Shown here piece by piece: positions 1 to 7,655 of a DNA stretch of 64,000 nt. Under the pieces are notes generated by a model. It had not been told where the DNA came from, made no database searches, and saw only the letters and a program-made list of their open reading frames with translations. The translations under genes and the position numbers were made by a program. Source of the stretch: Streptomyces sp. NBC_01429. Its GTDB lineage: Bacteria > Actinomycetota > Actinomycetes > Streptomycetales > Streptomycetaceae. How positions within the stretch are numbered: the stretch's first letter is position 1; each line of letters begins with the position of its first letter. The stretch covers positions 3,566,501-3,630,500 of the forward strand of contig NZ_CP109599.1 of assembly GCF_036231945.1 (NCBI RefSeq), written 5' to 3'.

Positions 1-20
1 TGACATCGGGAAGGTGACAC

Positions 21-59
21 GGGACCGGGGCCCCGGTCCGGGGCCCCGGCCACTTTTTT
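21..59 (+). terminator. GC-rich hairpin plus T-run at left edge
   Basis: Two copies of CCGGGGCCCCGG sit head to tail and can fold on themselves or on each other. They are followed by ACTTTTTT at about 52-59. On the + strand this is a normal intrinsic terminator, so a + strand gene probably ends just left of the window. Positions 60-168 hold nothing recognisable. Confidence 0.6.
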
Positions 60-168
60 GTGGGTACTTGTCGGTGGGTGCCGACGGGGAGAGCCTGGTG
101 GTGGGCGGTCGGACGGCCGCCGGATCCGGGTGCGACGGGGGTTACGGAGTGGCCGAGGCGGTCGCGGG

Positions 169-540
169 TCAGGAGGCCGGTGCGGCCTCGGCGAGCTTCT
201 CCAGGCGGCGGTGGCCCCAGTCGGACACGGGGGCCAGCGCCTCGGAGAGTTCGCGGCCGAACGCGGTCAGGGAGTACACCGTCCTGAGCGGCAGCCCCTC
301 GTGCACCTCCCGGTGCACCAGTCCGTCGGCCTCCATCTCGCGCAGCGCCTGAGTCAGCACCTTCTCGCTGAGGCCCGGCACCTCGCGGCGCAGTTCGCCG
401 GGGCGGCGCGGACCGGACTCCAGCAGCCAGAGCAGGACGGTCTTCCACTTGCCGTCGATCACGGCGATCGCGGCGGTCACTCCGCAGACATCCGTGTCCC
501 GGGCCCGGCTGCGCGTCATCCTCGCCCCATTCGTTTTCAT
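169..540 (-). CDS. HxlR-family transcriptional regulator
   Basis: This 123-residue protein has the HxlR/MarR-like winged-helix layout: an N-terminal Cys-containing segment (DTDVCGVTAAI), a helix with DGKWKTVLLWLL, the recognition region RRPGELRREVPGLSEKVLTQ, and a wing region. HxlR proteins are dimeric DNA-binding regulators that often sense redox or electrophiles through the conserved N-terminal Cys, which is present here at about residue 19. It is divergent from the reductase at 576 with only 35 bp between the two starts, so control of that gene and of itself is the simplest inference. The inducer is unknown. Confidence 0.9.
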   Translation of the reverse strand: MKTNGARMTRSRARDTDVCGVTAAIAVIDGKWKTVLLWLLESGPRRPGELRREVPGLSEKVLTQALREMEADGLVHREVHEGLPLRTVYSLTAFGRELSEALAPVSDWGHRRLEKLAEAAPAS

Positions 541-575
541 GTGTCGATTTACCGATTCTCAAAGGGAGTTGGAGT
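541..575. promoter_or_regulatory. Divergent promoter/operator between hxlR and reductase
   Basis: The 35-bp gap is AT-rich for this genome and must hold at least part of both promoters. An AGGGAGTTGGAG Shine-Dalgarno region precedes the ATG at 576. The HxlR operator probably lies here, overlapping both start regions. No clear palindrome was found. Confidence 0.5.
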
Positions 576-1472
576 ATGTCTCATCCCCATGAACAGTCTG
601 CCGCCACCGCCGTCACCGTGCTCGGTCTCGGGCCGATGGGCCGGGCCCTGGCGGGTACGTTCCTGGACTCCGGTCTGCGGACCACGGTCTGGAACCGGAC
701 GCCGGGCAGGGACCGCGAGCTGGTCGAACGGGGCGCGGTAGGCGCACGATCGGCCGCCGAGGCGGTCGGCGCGAGCGCTCTGACCGTGGTCTGCGTGGTC
801 AACTACGACGCGGCGGACGCCGTACTGCGACAGGACGCGGTCACCGCCGCGCTCAAGGGGCGCACGGTGGTGAACCTGACCGCCGACACCCCCGACCGGG
901 CCCGGGACAGCGCGGCCTGGGCGGCCGGGCACGGCATCCGGTACCTGGACGGCGCGATCATGACGCCGAACACGACCGTGGGAACGCCGGACGCCGTGTT
1001 CATCCACAGCGGCCCGGAGGACCTCTACCGCGAGCACCGGCCCGTACTGGACGCGCTGGGCGGCAGCCACACCCACCTCGGCGAGGAGATCGGCCGGGCC
1101 GCCGCGTACGACGTCGCGCTGCTCGACATCTTCTGGACCGCCATGGCGGGGTACGCGCACGCCGTGGCGCTGGCGGCGGCGGAGGGCGTCACCGTGCGGG
1201 AACTGGCGCCGTTCGCCCAGGGGATCGCCGCGATCCTCCCGCCGGTCTTCGCACAGAGCGCGGCGGACATGGAGAGCGGCGGCTTCTCCGGCGAGGGCAA
1301 CCCGCTCACCTCGGCGGTGTCGTCCATGGCCCATGTCGTCCAGGCGTCCGAGGCCCATGGCATCGACGCGGGCGTCATGCGCGCGGCCGAGGGCGTGGCC
1401 CGCCGCACCGTCGGACTCGGGCACGGCGCGGACGGGTTCATCCGGGTCGCCGAGGTCCTGGGCCGCCGCTGA
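576..1472 (+). CDS. NAD(P)-dependent reductase of the 6PGDH/imine-reductase superfamily
   Basis: The 298-residue protein starts with a Rossmann fold (VTVLGLGPMGRALAGTFL, then VWNRTPGR, which favours NADP). A second helical domain follows from about residue 165, as in beta-hydroxyacid dehydrogenases and imine reductases. The segment GGSHTHLGEEIGRAAAYDVALLD is typical of the imine-reductase branch, where an Asp or Tyr sits at the catalytic position. Members reduce cyclic imines or hydroxyacids; the physiological substrate here cannot be read from sequence. It is paired divergently with the HxlR regulator. The next gene, at 1513-2484, is convergent. Confidence 0.8.
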   Translation: MSHPHEQSAATAVTVLGLGPMGRALAGTFLDSGLRTTVWNRTPGRDRELVERGAVGARSAAEAVGASALTVVCVVNYDAADAVLRQDAVTAALKGRTVVNLTADTPDRARDSAAWAAGHGIRYLDGAIMTPNTTVGTPDAVFIHSGPEDLYREHRPVLDALGGSHTHLGEEIGRAAAYDVALLDIFWTAMAGYAHAVALAAAEGVTVRELAPFAQGIAAILPPVFAQSAADMESGGFSGEGNPLTSAVSSMAHVVQASEAHGIDAGVMRAAEGVARRTVGLGHGADGFIRVAEVLGRR

Positions 1473-1512
1473 GGCGAAACTCCGGGTGTCGCTCCCTCAG
1501 TGAGCAAGGCGC

Positions 1513-2484
1513 TCAGCCGGACCCGGCCCTCCCGGGCCTCCCGGTCCTCCCGGGCCTCCCGGGCCTCTTGCGCCAGACGAGGACATCGGTGCTCGGCCGG
1601 CGTTCGGAGAAGAGGCCCGAGGAGGGCGAGGCCGTCCGCAGGAGCCGGTCGAGGTCCGCGTCGAAGTCCTCCTGCCGGGCGCCGAAGAGGTGCGGGGCGG
1701 AGGAGGACATCGAGAAGACCCACGCGCGGACATCGTCCCGGCCGCGTTCCAGCGCCTGTCCCCCGGGCACGACATGGCGCTCGGGGCCGGCGAAGCCCGC
1801 TCGGCCGAGTACGGCGTTCTCGCCGCTGGGCGTTCCGTACGGCAGTACCCCGTGGCCGGCTCGTCGGACCGGGCCCAGGTACCGCCTGATCAGCTCGTCG
1901 ATGGCGGCATAGGGCACCGGCGGGTGCGGGAGCCCGGCGACGGAGCGCGTCTCCGTCTTCAGGTCCGCGATGTGCAGCAGGACGCCGCCCGGCCGGAGCA
2001 TGTCCTTGACGGTCGCCGCCACCAGATCGCGGTCCATCCAGTGGAAGGACTGCCCGAAGGCCGCGACGGTGAACGTGCCGAGGCCACCGGACAGATCCCC
2101 GGGCAGGTCCTGGGGCTCGTCCCCGGGCAGCTCCTCGGCCCGGCCCCCGGGCAGCTCCTCGGCCCGGCCCCCGGGCAGCTCCTCGGCGCGGGCCCGTACC
2201 CATCGCGCCTTGCCCGCCACCCCCGCCTCGGCGGCCCGGCGTCCGGCCTCGGCGATCATCCCGCTGTCCGGGTCGACCCCGACCACCTCGCCGAACAGGT
2301 GCGCCAGGCCGAGCGCGAGCGTGCCGGGCCCGCACCCCACGTCGAGGAGCCGGCCCCGGCCGTCCAGCGCCAGTACCTCGGCGAGCACGTCAGCGAGCCC
2401 GGCCGCGTACGGGAGCCTCCCGCGCGCGTAATAGGGGGCCGCCCCCAGGAACAGCGTGTCGTCCCACTCCCACCCCTCGGGCAT
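1513..2484 (-). CDS. Class I SAM-dependent methyltransferase
   Basis: The 323-residue protein has a classical motif I (LLDVGCGPGTLALGLA), motif II (VVGVDPDSGMI) and the post-II segment FTVAAFGQSFHWMD, typical of the UbiE/Methyltransf_11 group. Substrate unknown. Between the acidic motif II and the next strand there is an insertion with three tandem copies of RAEELPGG (repeat DNA at about 2104-2200). This looks like recent slippage expansion and lies on a surface loop. The gene ends convergently with the reductase upstream. Nothing recognisable lies in the 128 bp between it and the next gene. Confidence 0.8.
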   Translation of the reverse strand: MPEGWEWDDTLFLGAAPYYARGRLPYAAGLADVLAEVLALDGRGRLLDVGCGPGTLALGLAHLFGEVVGVDPDSGMIAEAGRRAAEAGVAGKARWVRARAEELPGGRAEELPGGRAEELPGDEPQDLPGDLSGGLGTFTVAAFGQSFHWMDRDLVAATVKDMLRPGGVLLHIADLKTETRSVAGLPHPPVPYAAIDELIRRYLGPVRRAGHGVLPYGTPSGENAVLGRAGFAGPERHVVPGGQALERGRDDVRAWVFSMSSSAPHLFGARQEDFDADLDRLLRTASPSSGLFSERRPSTDVLVWRKRPGRPGRTGRPGRAGSG

Positions 2485-2612
2485 ACCCGCCGACCACCTC
2501 TCCGCGCGGACCGCCGCCCCGCGCGCCGGTACTCCTGGCTGAAGAGTCCGATCATGCCGGAGCGCGGCGGGCCGGCGCGCCCGCGGCCGGTGGACGCGGG
2601 GTCGGCGCGGCC

Positions 2613-3215
2613 TCAGAGCCCCGCACTGGCCGGGCGGTAGGTCAGCACCTGTACGCCGGTGGTCCCGGTGACCGTGGAGACCAGTTCCAGCGGGCGGAGG
2701 GTGCCGTCCTCGGGGAAGATCTTCTTGCCGCCGCCGAGGATGACGGGCATGAGCATGAGGCGCAGCTCGTCGACCAGGCCCTCGTGGAGGAGGGTCCGTA
2801 CGAGGGTGGGGCTGCCCATGATCAGGAGGTCGCCGCCGTCGGCCGCGTGGAGTTCGCGGATGCGGGCGACGGCGTCCTGACCGGGGATGAGGGTGGTGTT
2901 GTGCCAGGTCGGGGCGGGGTCGTCGTTCAGGGTGGCGGAGACGACGTACTTCTTGACGGTGTTCATCCGGTCGGCGAACGGGTCACCGGCGCGGTCCGGC
3001 CAGGCCGCCGCCATGGTCTGCCAGGTACGGCGGCCGAACAGCAGGGCCCCGGCCCCGGTGAGCGCGTCGGTGACGGCGCTGCCCACGGCCTCGGGGTCGA
3101 AGTACGGGTGCGTCCAGCCGCCGTGGACGAAGCCGCCGTCGGTGTCCTCGTCCGGTCCGCCCGGTGCCTGCACGACGCCGTCCAGGCTGATGAACTCACT
3201 GACCACGATGCGCAT
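2613..3215 (-). CDS. Dihydrofolate-reductase-fold protein (RibD C-terminal-like)
   Basis: The 200-residue protein matches the DHFR/RibD_C superfamily: MRIVVSEFISLDGVVQAPGG at the N-terminus, LLFGRRTWQTMAAAW for the NADPH-binding helix, and DLLIMGSPTLVRTLLHEGLVDELRLMLMPVILGGGKKIF near the C-terminus. Such stand-alone proteins are common in Streptomyces and are thought to be NADPH-dependent reductases of unknown substrate rather than true DHFR. A start at the ATG at 3215 gives family-typical length. Confidence 0.85.
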   Translation of the reverse strand: MRIVVSEFISLDGVVQAPGGPDEDTDGGFVHGGWTHPYFDPEAVGSAVTDALTGAGALLFGRRTWQTMAAAWPDRAGDPFADRMNTVKKYVVSATLNDDPAPTWHNTTLIPGQDAVARIRELHAADGGDLLIMGSPTLVRTLLHEGLVDELRLMLMPVILGGGKKIFPEDGTLRPLELVSTVTGTTGVQVLTYRPASAGL

Positions 3216-3237
3216 GGGACTCGCTCCACTTCCTCAG

Positions 3238-3268
3238 TTCGGGTGTACGGCATTTCGGGTGTACGGCA
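3238..3268. repeat. Tandem 16-bp repeat upstream of DHFR-fold gene
   Basis: TTCGGGTGTACGGCA occurs at 3238-3252 and again at 3254-3268, one base apart. It lies 23 bp upstream of the reductase start and could be a regulatory direct repeat or a slippage duplication. A run of GGCCGCCC repeats follows at about 3307-3333. Confidence 0.6.
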
Positions 3269-3338
3269 AGGAAGACCGGCGCGCCACCCGAAAGTCATCG
3301 CGTCCGGCCGCCCGGCCGCCCGGCCGCCCGGCCGCAGG

Positions 3339-4211
3339 TCACCTCAGACTTCCCCCGCCATGCCGTCCCCCGCTGTGCCTTCCCCCGCTGTGCCTTCCCC
3401 CGCTGTGCTGCCACAGCGAAACCCACTGGTGGGCGGTGAGGTCCTTGGGCAGAGCGCGGTGTGCGGCGGGGTGGTGGCGCAGCCAGGCCCGGAGGGCGTC
3501 CCGGTCGAAGCGGCCGGTGCGCTCCAGGATCTGGCGCAGGCCGTTGCCCCTGCCGGTGAAGACCTGCTTGACGAAGTCCTGGTACGGCCCGCGCTCGACG
3601 GCCGGCGGGTCCGTTCTGCGCCGCATCGTGAGCAGCCCGCCGTCGACCGAGGGGACGGGGCGGAACGACCGGGCGGGGACGCGCGAGCGCAGCTCGAACT
3701 CGTACCACGGCCACCAGGCGGCGGTCAGCATGCTGGCGCCCCCGACACCCGCCCGGCGCCGGGCCACCTCCCACTGCACCAGCAGTACGGCGGTGTGCCA
3801 GTGGTCGGCGGCGAGCAGGCGCTTGACGATGGGGGTGGTCACGTGGAACGGGATGTTCCCGACGACCACGTGCGGGTGCTGGGGCAGCCGGTGCCGGAGG
3901 ATGTCGGCGCAGACGACGGTGACGTTGCCGGGCGTACGGCCGTCCAGGCGCCGGGCCCGTTTCGGGTCGATCTCGACGGCGGTCAGCGGGCGGCCGTGGC
4001 GGCTCAGCGGCAGCGTGAGGGCGCCTTCCCCGGCGCCGATCTCCACGATGGGGCCGCTGGTCCGGGCGACGAGTCCGTCGATGTCGTCGATCACTGAGCG
4101 GTCGACCAGGAAGTTCTGGCCGAGTTCGTGCCGTCCGCCCTGAGGGGCCTGGGCGTGGGCCTGGGTGGCGGGCTGGGCATGGCGACGGGGGCGTGAAGAG
4201 GAATGCGACAT
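3339..4211 (-). CDS. erm: Erm-type 23S rRNA (adenine-N6) methyltransferase
   Basis: Methylates A2058 of 23S rRNA and so gives macrolide-lincosamide-streptogramin B resistance. Family marks are GRHELGQNFLVDRS near residue 35, motif I VEIGAGEGALTL, acidic VEIDPKRARRL and motif IV NIPFHVT. The C-terminal half (RSFRPVPSVDGGLLTMRRR) is also typical; whether it mono- or dimethylates cannot be told. I chose the ATG at 4211 (GGAG 11 nt upstream) over a GTG at 4265 that lacks a good ribosome site. The last ~20 residues are HSGGR repeats encoded by a tandem DNA repeat (about 3360-3410), a likely non-functional tail. It follows the HelD/HelR gene and a leader-peptide/hairpin region. Confidence 0.9.
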   Translation of the reverse strand: MSHSSSRPRRHAQPATQAHAQAPQGGRHELGQNFLVDRSVIDDIDGLVARTSGPIVEIGAGEGALTLPLSRHGRPLTAVEIDPKRARRLDGRTPGNVTVVCADILRHRLPQHPHVVVGNIPFHVTTPIVKRLLAADHWHTAVLLVQWEVARRRAGVGGASMLTAAWWPWYEFELRSRVPARSFRPVPSVDGGLLTMRRRTDPPAVERGPYQDFVKQVFTGRGNGLRQILERTGRFDRDALRAWLRHHPAAHRALPKDLTAHQWVSLWQHSGGRHSGGRHSGGRHGGGSLR

Positions 4212-4323
4212 GTGCGTACGTGCTCCGCGAGGGGATGTCCGGAGCCGGGCAGCGGAGAGCGCCACACCGGCGATGACCCGATATGCGGCGGAGCTGGTCG
4301 AACGCGAAGAACGAGAAGGACGA

Positions 4324-4484
4324 GCCGGCCGCTAGTGCCGCGACCGGCAATGTTTGCCCCGAAGGAGCGCCGTCCGGTGCGTGCGATCGCAAGGCGGCCG
4401 GAAGTCCTTGTAGCGGAGCTACCAGGGCTTTTGGCCAACGCGGCGAGCGTGCGTGCTGGGCGGCGCGACGGGGCAAAGCTTGCC
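4324..4484 (-). promoter_or_regulatory. Candidate erm attenuator: alternating hairpins
   Basis: Read on the minus strand after the leader ORF: hairpin A GGCAAGCTTTGCC (4484-4472); a 13-bp stem with two mismatches and a 3-nt loop (4430-4402); hairpin C GGCAAACATTGCC (4358-4346); and a 9-bp stem with one G-U pair (4348-4324). The right arm of A (TTTGCCCC, 4477-4470) is exactly complementary to the left arm of C (GGGGCAAA, 4360-4353). A, C and the A:C pairing therefore exclude one another, and hairpin C also overlaps the last stem. This 1:2 / 2:3 / 3:4 arrangement is the usual design of an attenuator. No strong U-run follows, so whether it acts on transcription or translation is open. Confidence 0.6.
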
Positions 4485-4492
4485 GAGGGGCA

Positions 4493-4531
4493 CTAGGAGC
4501 GGCGCATCCTTACGAAGCACGTGCAGTTCAT
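4493..4531 (-). CDS. Putative erm leader peptide, 12 residues
   Basis: ATG to TAG encodes MNCTCFVRMRRS. The ORF starts 10 nt after the stop of the HelD/HelR gene and ends 9 nt before the first hairpin of the erm upstream region. It contains Arg-Met-Arg (residues 8-10), the +x+ motif at which macrolide-bound ribosomes are known to arrest in ErmD-type leaders. GGGTG lies 5 nt upstream as a possible ribosome site; the same stretch (TAGGGT, 7 nt from the ATG) also fits a TAnnnT minus-10 element for a leaderless transcript. Expression is inferred, not shown. Confidence 0.55.
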   Translation of the reverse strand: MNCTCFVRMRRS

Positions 4532-4541
4532 GTCCGGCACC

Positions 4542-6806
4542 CTATCGACGGGGGCCGGGTGGGCGCTCGGAATTATCGGCGGCCGTCGGCGTCGCTGCCG
4601 TGGCCCCGGCGAACTCCTCGGGAAGCGGCCGGCTGTGCACGACGTCCAGGCGCGACACGGCCCGGGTGAGGGCCACGTACAGCCGGTGGCGGCCCCGGGC
4701 CTCCGCCGCCTCGATGTCCGCGGGCTCCACCAGGACGACATGGTCGTACTCCAGGCCCTTCGCCGCCGTCGCGGGCAGCACCGTCACCCGCGCCGCCGCC
4801 GCGCCGGGCTCGTCGGCCGCCGCCGTGGCGATCCCCGCCGCGGTGAGCGCGTGCCGGAGCCGGCCGGCCGCCGGGCCCGCCGCGATGACGCCGACCGAGC
4901 CCTCGCGCGCCAGCGCCTCCCGTACCGCCCCGGTCACGGCCGCCGCCAGGTCGTCGGTCCGACGGGTCGTCAACTCGCCCTCCCCGCGCAGCGAACGGGC
5001 CGGTGGTACGCCGACGTCCAGCGAGGCCAGCAGCCGGTTGGCGATCCGTACCACCGCGCCCGGCACCCGGAACCCGGCGGTCAGCGGGATCACGGCGGCG
5101 TCCGGCCTGCCCAGGTGGCCGAGGAGTTCGGGCCAGGACCGGGCGGCCCACGCGGTGGTGCCCTGAGCGAGGTCCCCGAGCACCGTCAGCGAACCGGACC
5201 CGGCGCGCCGGGCGATCGCGCGGCACTCCATCGGGGAGAGGTCCTGCGCCTCGTCGATGACGATGTGGCCGTAGCCCCGGGGGCGTTCGATCAGCCCGGC
5301 CAGTTCGTCGAGGAGGACCAGATCGGCCGCCGACCAGGCCAGATTCCGTGCCACCCGCGCGGACACCGAGGCAGAGGGGGAAGCGGAGACCCCCTCCCGC
5401 CACGGGCGGTGGATCGCGCGCCGCTCCTCCGCCGTGAGAATCCCCTCGGCCCAGGGATCCGGGTCGGCGAGCAGCTCCGCCAGCACCTCCTCCGGCCCCG
5501 TACGCGGCCAGACCGCATCCAGGTACGCGGTGACCGCCCGCGACCGCTCCACCCGCCGCGCCCATGTCGCCGGCCTCGGCCCCGCCCGCCGTTCCGCCCG
5601 GAGCTGGAGCGCCCGTACGGTCCGGCCGCGGACGCGCTCGCGGCCGACGGCGTACGGGGGCGCCTCGGCCCGTACGGCGGCCACGATCCCGGCCAGTTCG
5701 TCCAGCCCGAGCCGCAGGCGGTACGAGCCGTCGGGCACGGTCAGCGGCTCGGCGGGCGGGCGGATCCGCCCGTACAGCGCGCGGCGCAGCACCTCGGCCA
5801 TGCGGGCGTCGTGCTTGACGGCGGCGGCGGCCTCGTCGTCCACCGCGCGGACCGGGTGGCACGCGATCTCGTCACCGACCGTCGACTGACGGACGCCGTT
5901 CTCGCCGAGCGACGGCAGCACCTCGGCGATGTAGCCGAGGAAGGCGCGGTTGGGGCCGAGGATCAGCAGCCCGCCGCGCTGGATACGGCGCGGGTAGGTG
6001 TAGAGGAGATACGCGGCCCGGTGCAGCCCGACGGCGGTCTTGCCGGTGCCGGGGGCGCCCTGGACGCAGAGGGAACGGCCGAGTTCGGACCGTACGAGTT
6101 CGTCCTGCTCCGGCTGGATGGTGGCGGCGATGTCGCGCATCGGGCCGACGCGGGGGCGCTCGATCTCCCTGTTGAGGATGGCACCGCCCCGCTCCCCGGG
6201 CCCGGTTGAACGCTCCTCGTCCGCCAGGTGCTCGTCCGCCAGGCGCCCGTCCGCCAGGTGCTCGTCCGTCAGGCGCTCGTCCTCCAGGCGCTCGTCCTCC
6301 AGGCCGGTCAGCTCGTGCGGCTCCCCCGTGCTCCCGGCCGCCCACCCGAACCGGCGGCGGACGGCGACGCCCTGCGGGTCGCGGACGCTCGCGCGGTAGA
6401 AGGCGCGCGAGACGGGCGCGCGCCAGTCGACGACCAGCGGCGGGGCGGCCGGGTGTTCGCCGACCCGGCGGCGGCCGATGTGGTAGCTCTGACCGCCGTG
6501 TTCGCCGTCCGCCGGGCCGAAGTCGAGGCGGCCGAAGAAGAGCGGACCGTCCGGTTCGAGCCGCAACTCCCGCGCTTGGCCGCGCAGATGGCGGCCGAGA
6601 ACCTCGGCGTCGGCTCCGGAGGCGAAGGCGTTCTCGCCGGTGACGACCTGCTCGTGGGCGTCGGAGACCATGCCGGCCAGGGCGGCGCGGCAGCGCTCGT
6701 GGTGGGCGCGTTCACGGCCGAGGTCGCTCGCCAGGGCGTGGCCGGGATCAGGAGCGCGGTCGGGATAAGGGCCGGGGCCGGGCGGGCGCGAGTCGGGTGC
6801 CGTCAT
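4542..6806 (-). CDS. HelD/HelR-type RNA polymerase-associated motor ATPase
   Basis: The 754-residue SF1 (UvrD/Rep-like) ATPase has Walker A GAPGTGKTAVGLHR, motif Ia, the DEAQDLSPME Walker B segment and motif VI VALTRAVSRLDVVHS. The N-terminus is a coiled/acidic arm rather than a DNA-binding domain, as in HelD. Actinobacterial HelD/HelR proteins bind RNA polymerase, free stalled complexes and in the HelR branch displace rifamycin. The insertion EDERLEDERLTDEHLADG (DNA repeat at about 6215-6305) is a repeat-expanded loop. No rifamycin-associated palindrome was seen upstream, so HelD versus HelR is undecided. It follows the TetR gene by 66 bp and precedes the erm leader by 10 nt. Confidence 0.85.
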   Translation of the reverse strand: MTAPDSRPPGPGPYPDRAPDPGHALASDLGRERAHHERCRAALAGMVSDAHEQVVTGENAFASGADAEVLGRHLRGQARELRLEPDGPLFFGRLDFGPADGEHGGQSYHIGRRRVGEHPAAPPLVVDWRAPVSRAFYRASVRDPQGVAVRRRFGWAAGSTGEPHELTGLEDERLEDERLTDEHLADGRLADEHLADEERSTGPGERGGAILNREIERPRVGPMRDIAATIQPEQDELVRSELGRSLCVQGAPGTGKTAVGLHRAAYLLYTYPRRIQRGGLLILGPNRAFLGYIAEVLPSLGENGVRQSTVGDEIACHPVRAVDDEAAAAVKHDARMAEVLRRALYGRIRPPAEPLTVPDGSYRLRLGLDELAGIVAAVRAEAPPYAVGRERVRGRTVRALQLRAERRAGPRPATWARRVERSRAVTAYLDAVWPRTGPEEVLAELLADPDPWAEGILTAEERRAIHRPWREGVSASPSASVSARVARNLAWSAADLVLLDELAGLIERPRGYGHIVIDEAQDLSPMECRAIARRAGSGSLTVLGDLAQGTTAWAARSWPELLGHLGRPDAAVIPLTAGFRVPGAVVRIANRLLASLDVGVPPARSLRGEGELTTRRTDDLAAAVTGAVREALAREGSVGVIAAGPAAGRLRHALTAAGIATAAADEPGAAAARVTVLPATAAKGLEYDHVVLVEPADIEAAEARGRHRLYVALTRAVSRLDVVHSRPLPEEFAGATAATPTAADNSERPPGPRR

Positions 6807-6838
6807 CCCGTCAGAATAACGTAACCGAGTCTCAAATA

Positions 6839-6849
6839 TTACCCAGTAA
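6839..6849. promoter_or_regulatory. Palindromic operator candidate before helD/helR
   Basis: TTACCCAGTAA has perfect 4-bp TTAC/GTAA arms and lies in the only AT-rich stretch (about 6815-6855) upstream of the helicase start. It probably contains the helicase promoter on the minus strand. TAACGTAAC nearby repeats part of the motif. Which regulator binds is unknown; the adjacent TetR protein is one candidate. Confidence 0.35.
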
Positions 6850-6872
6850 CTAAATCTTCCCGCATGCTGCGC

Positions 6873-7544
6873 TCACCAGAGACCGAGCCCGGTGCGCAGC
6901 TGCCCGAAGGCCAGTTCCGCCTGCTCCACCGCCCCGGGATACACCTCCTCGGCGCGCTCCCCCTCCCTGATCCGCCGCCAGTTCTCCTCCGCGAGGACGC
7001 GCTGGACGGCGATGATCTGCCCGGCGCCGAGCGCCCCCGCGATCCCGCCGCCGAGCGCCGTCGCGAGCGCCCCCTCCGAGCGGCGCTGGTACCCGTGCAA
7101 GCGGGCGACCAGGCTCGGTGTCCCGTACAGCAGCCGGTGGAACGCGAACACCGTCTCGTCGTCGCTGAGCCCGGTCACCGGGTCGCGCCGCCGCAGCCCG
7201 TCCAGGAAGTGGTGGCGCAGCGCGTCGAGCGGGCGCACCCCGTCGGGCCGCCCGGCGACCACCCGGGCGGCCTCGTCCTCGTGGTCGGCGAAGCGGTGCA
7301 GGGCCAGGTCTTCCTTGGCCGGGAAGTACCGGAAGAGGGTCGGTTTGGAGATCTCGGCCGCCGCGGCGACCTCCGCGACCGAGACACCGTCGAAGCCCTT
7401 GGCCAGGAAGAGGGCGACGGCGGCGTCGGAGATCTCCTGATACCGCCGCCGCTTCTTGCGCTCCCGCAGACCGGGATCGCTGCCGGTGGGACCGTCGCTG
7501 CCATCGCCGCTGTCGCTGCCGCGGTTGTCGTCGTCGCCGCTCAT
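6873..7544 (-). CDS. TetR-family transcriptional regulator
   Basis: The 223-residue protein begins with a low-complexity Asp/Gly/Ser stretch. The TetR HTH follows (YQEISDAAVALFLAKGFDGVSVAEVAAAAEISKPTLFRYFPAKEDL). The ligand-binding C-terminal domain is not assignable to a ligand. It is divergent from the MDR oxidoreductase at 7656 with a palindrome-like sequence between them, which makes that gene and itself the likely targets. It is also 66 bp upstream of the helicase gene on the same strand and might be co-transcribed. Confidence 0.9.
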   Translation of the reverse strand: MSGDDDNRGSDSGDGSDGPTGSDPGLRERKKRRRYQEISDAAVALFLAKGFDGVSVAEVAAAAEISKPTLFRYFPAKEDLALHRFADHEDEAARVVAGRPDGVRPLDALRHHFLDGLRRRDPVTGLSDDETVFAFHRLLYGTPSLVARLHGYQRRSEGALATALGGGIAGALGAGQIIAVQRVLAEENWRRIREGERAEEVYPGAVEQAELAFGQLRTGLGLW

Positions 7545-7571
7545 GACGACGAGCCTACGCAGCGCTTGACC

Positions 7572-7599
7572 TCAACCGAACTTCACGTTCGAGAGTTGA
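7572..7599. promoter_or_regulatory. Inverted-repeat operator between TetR and oxidoreductase
   Basis: TCAACCGAAC and GTTCGAGAGTTGA face each other: the TCAAC/GTTGA outer arms and GAAC/GTTC inner arms are exact, with unequal spacing. It lies 28 bp upstream of the TetR start and 57 bp upstream of the oxidoreductase ATG, and is flanked by TTGAC minus-35-like elements. A TetR dimer site is the natural reading. Confidence 0.5.
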
Positions 7600-7655
7600 C
7601 GTGAGCGACAGACGGAAGACGGACCGAACGGACGGACCGAAAGGGTGCGATCGGC

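Noticed and set aside
1025..2335. Long minus-strand ORF covering the reductase and methyltransferase area
   Set aside because: It is an Arg/Gly-rich shadow frame of real genes on both strands; no domain.
6790..6872. Rifamycin-associated element upstream of the HelD/HelR gene
   Set aside because: Only a short TTAC/GTAA palindrome is present; the longer GC-rich RAE inverted repeat was not found.
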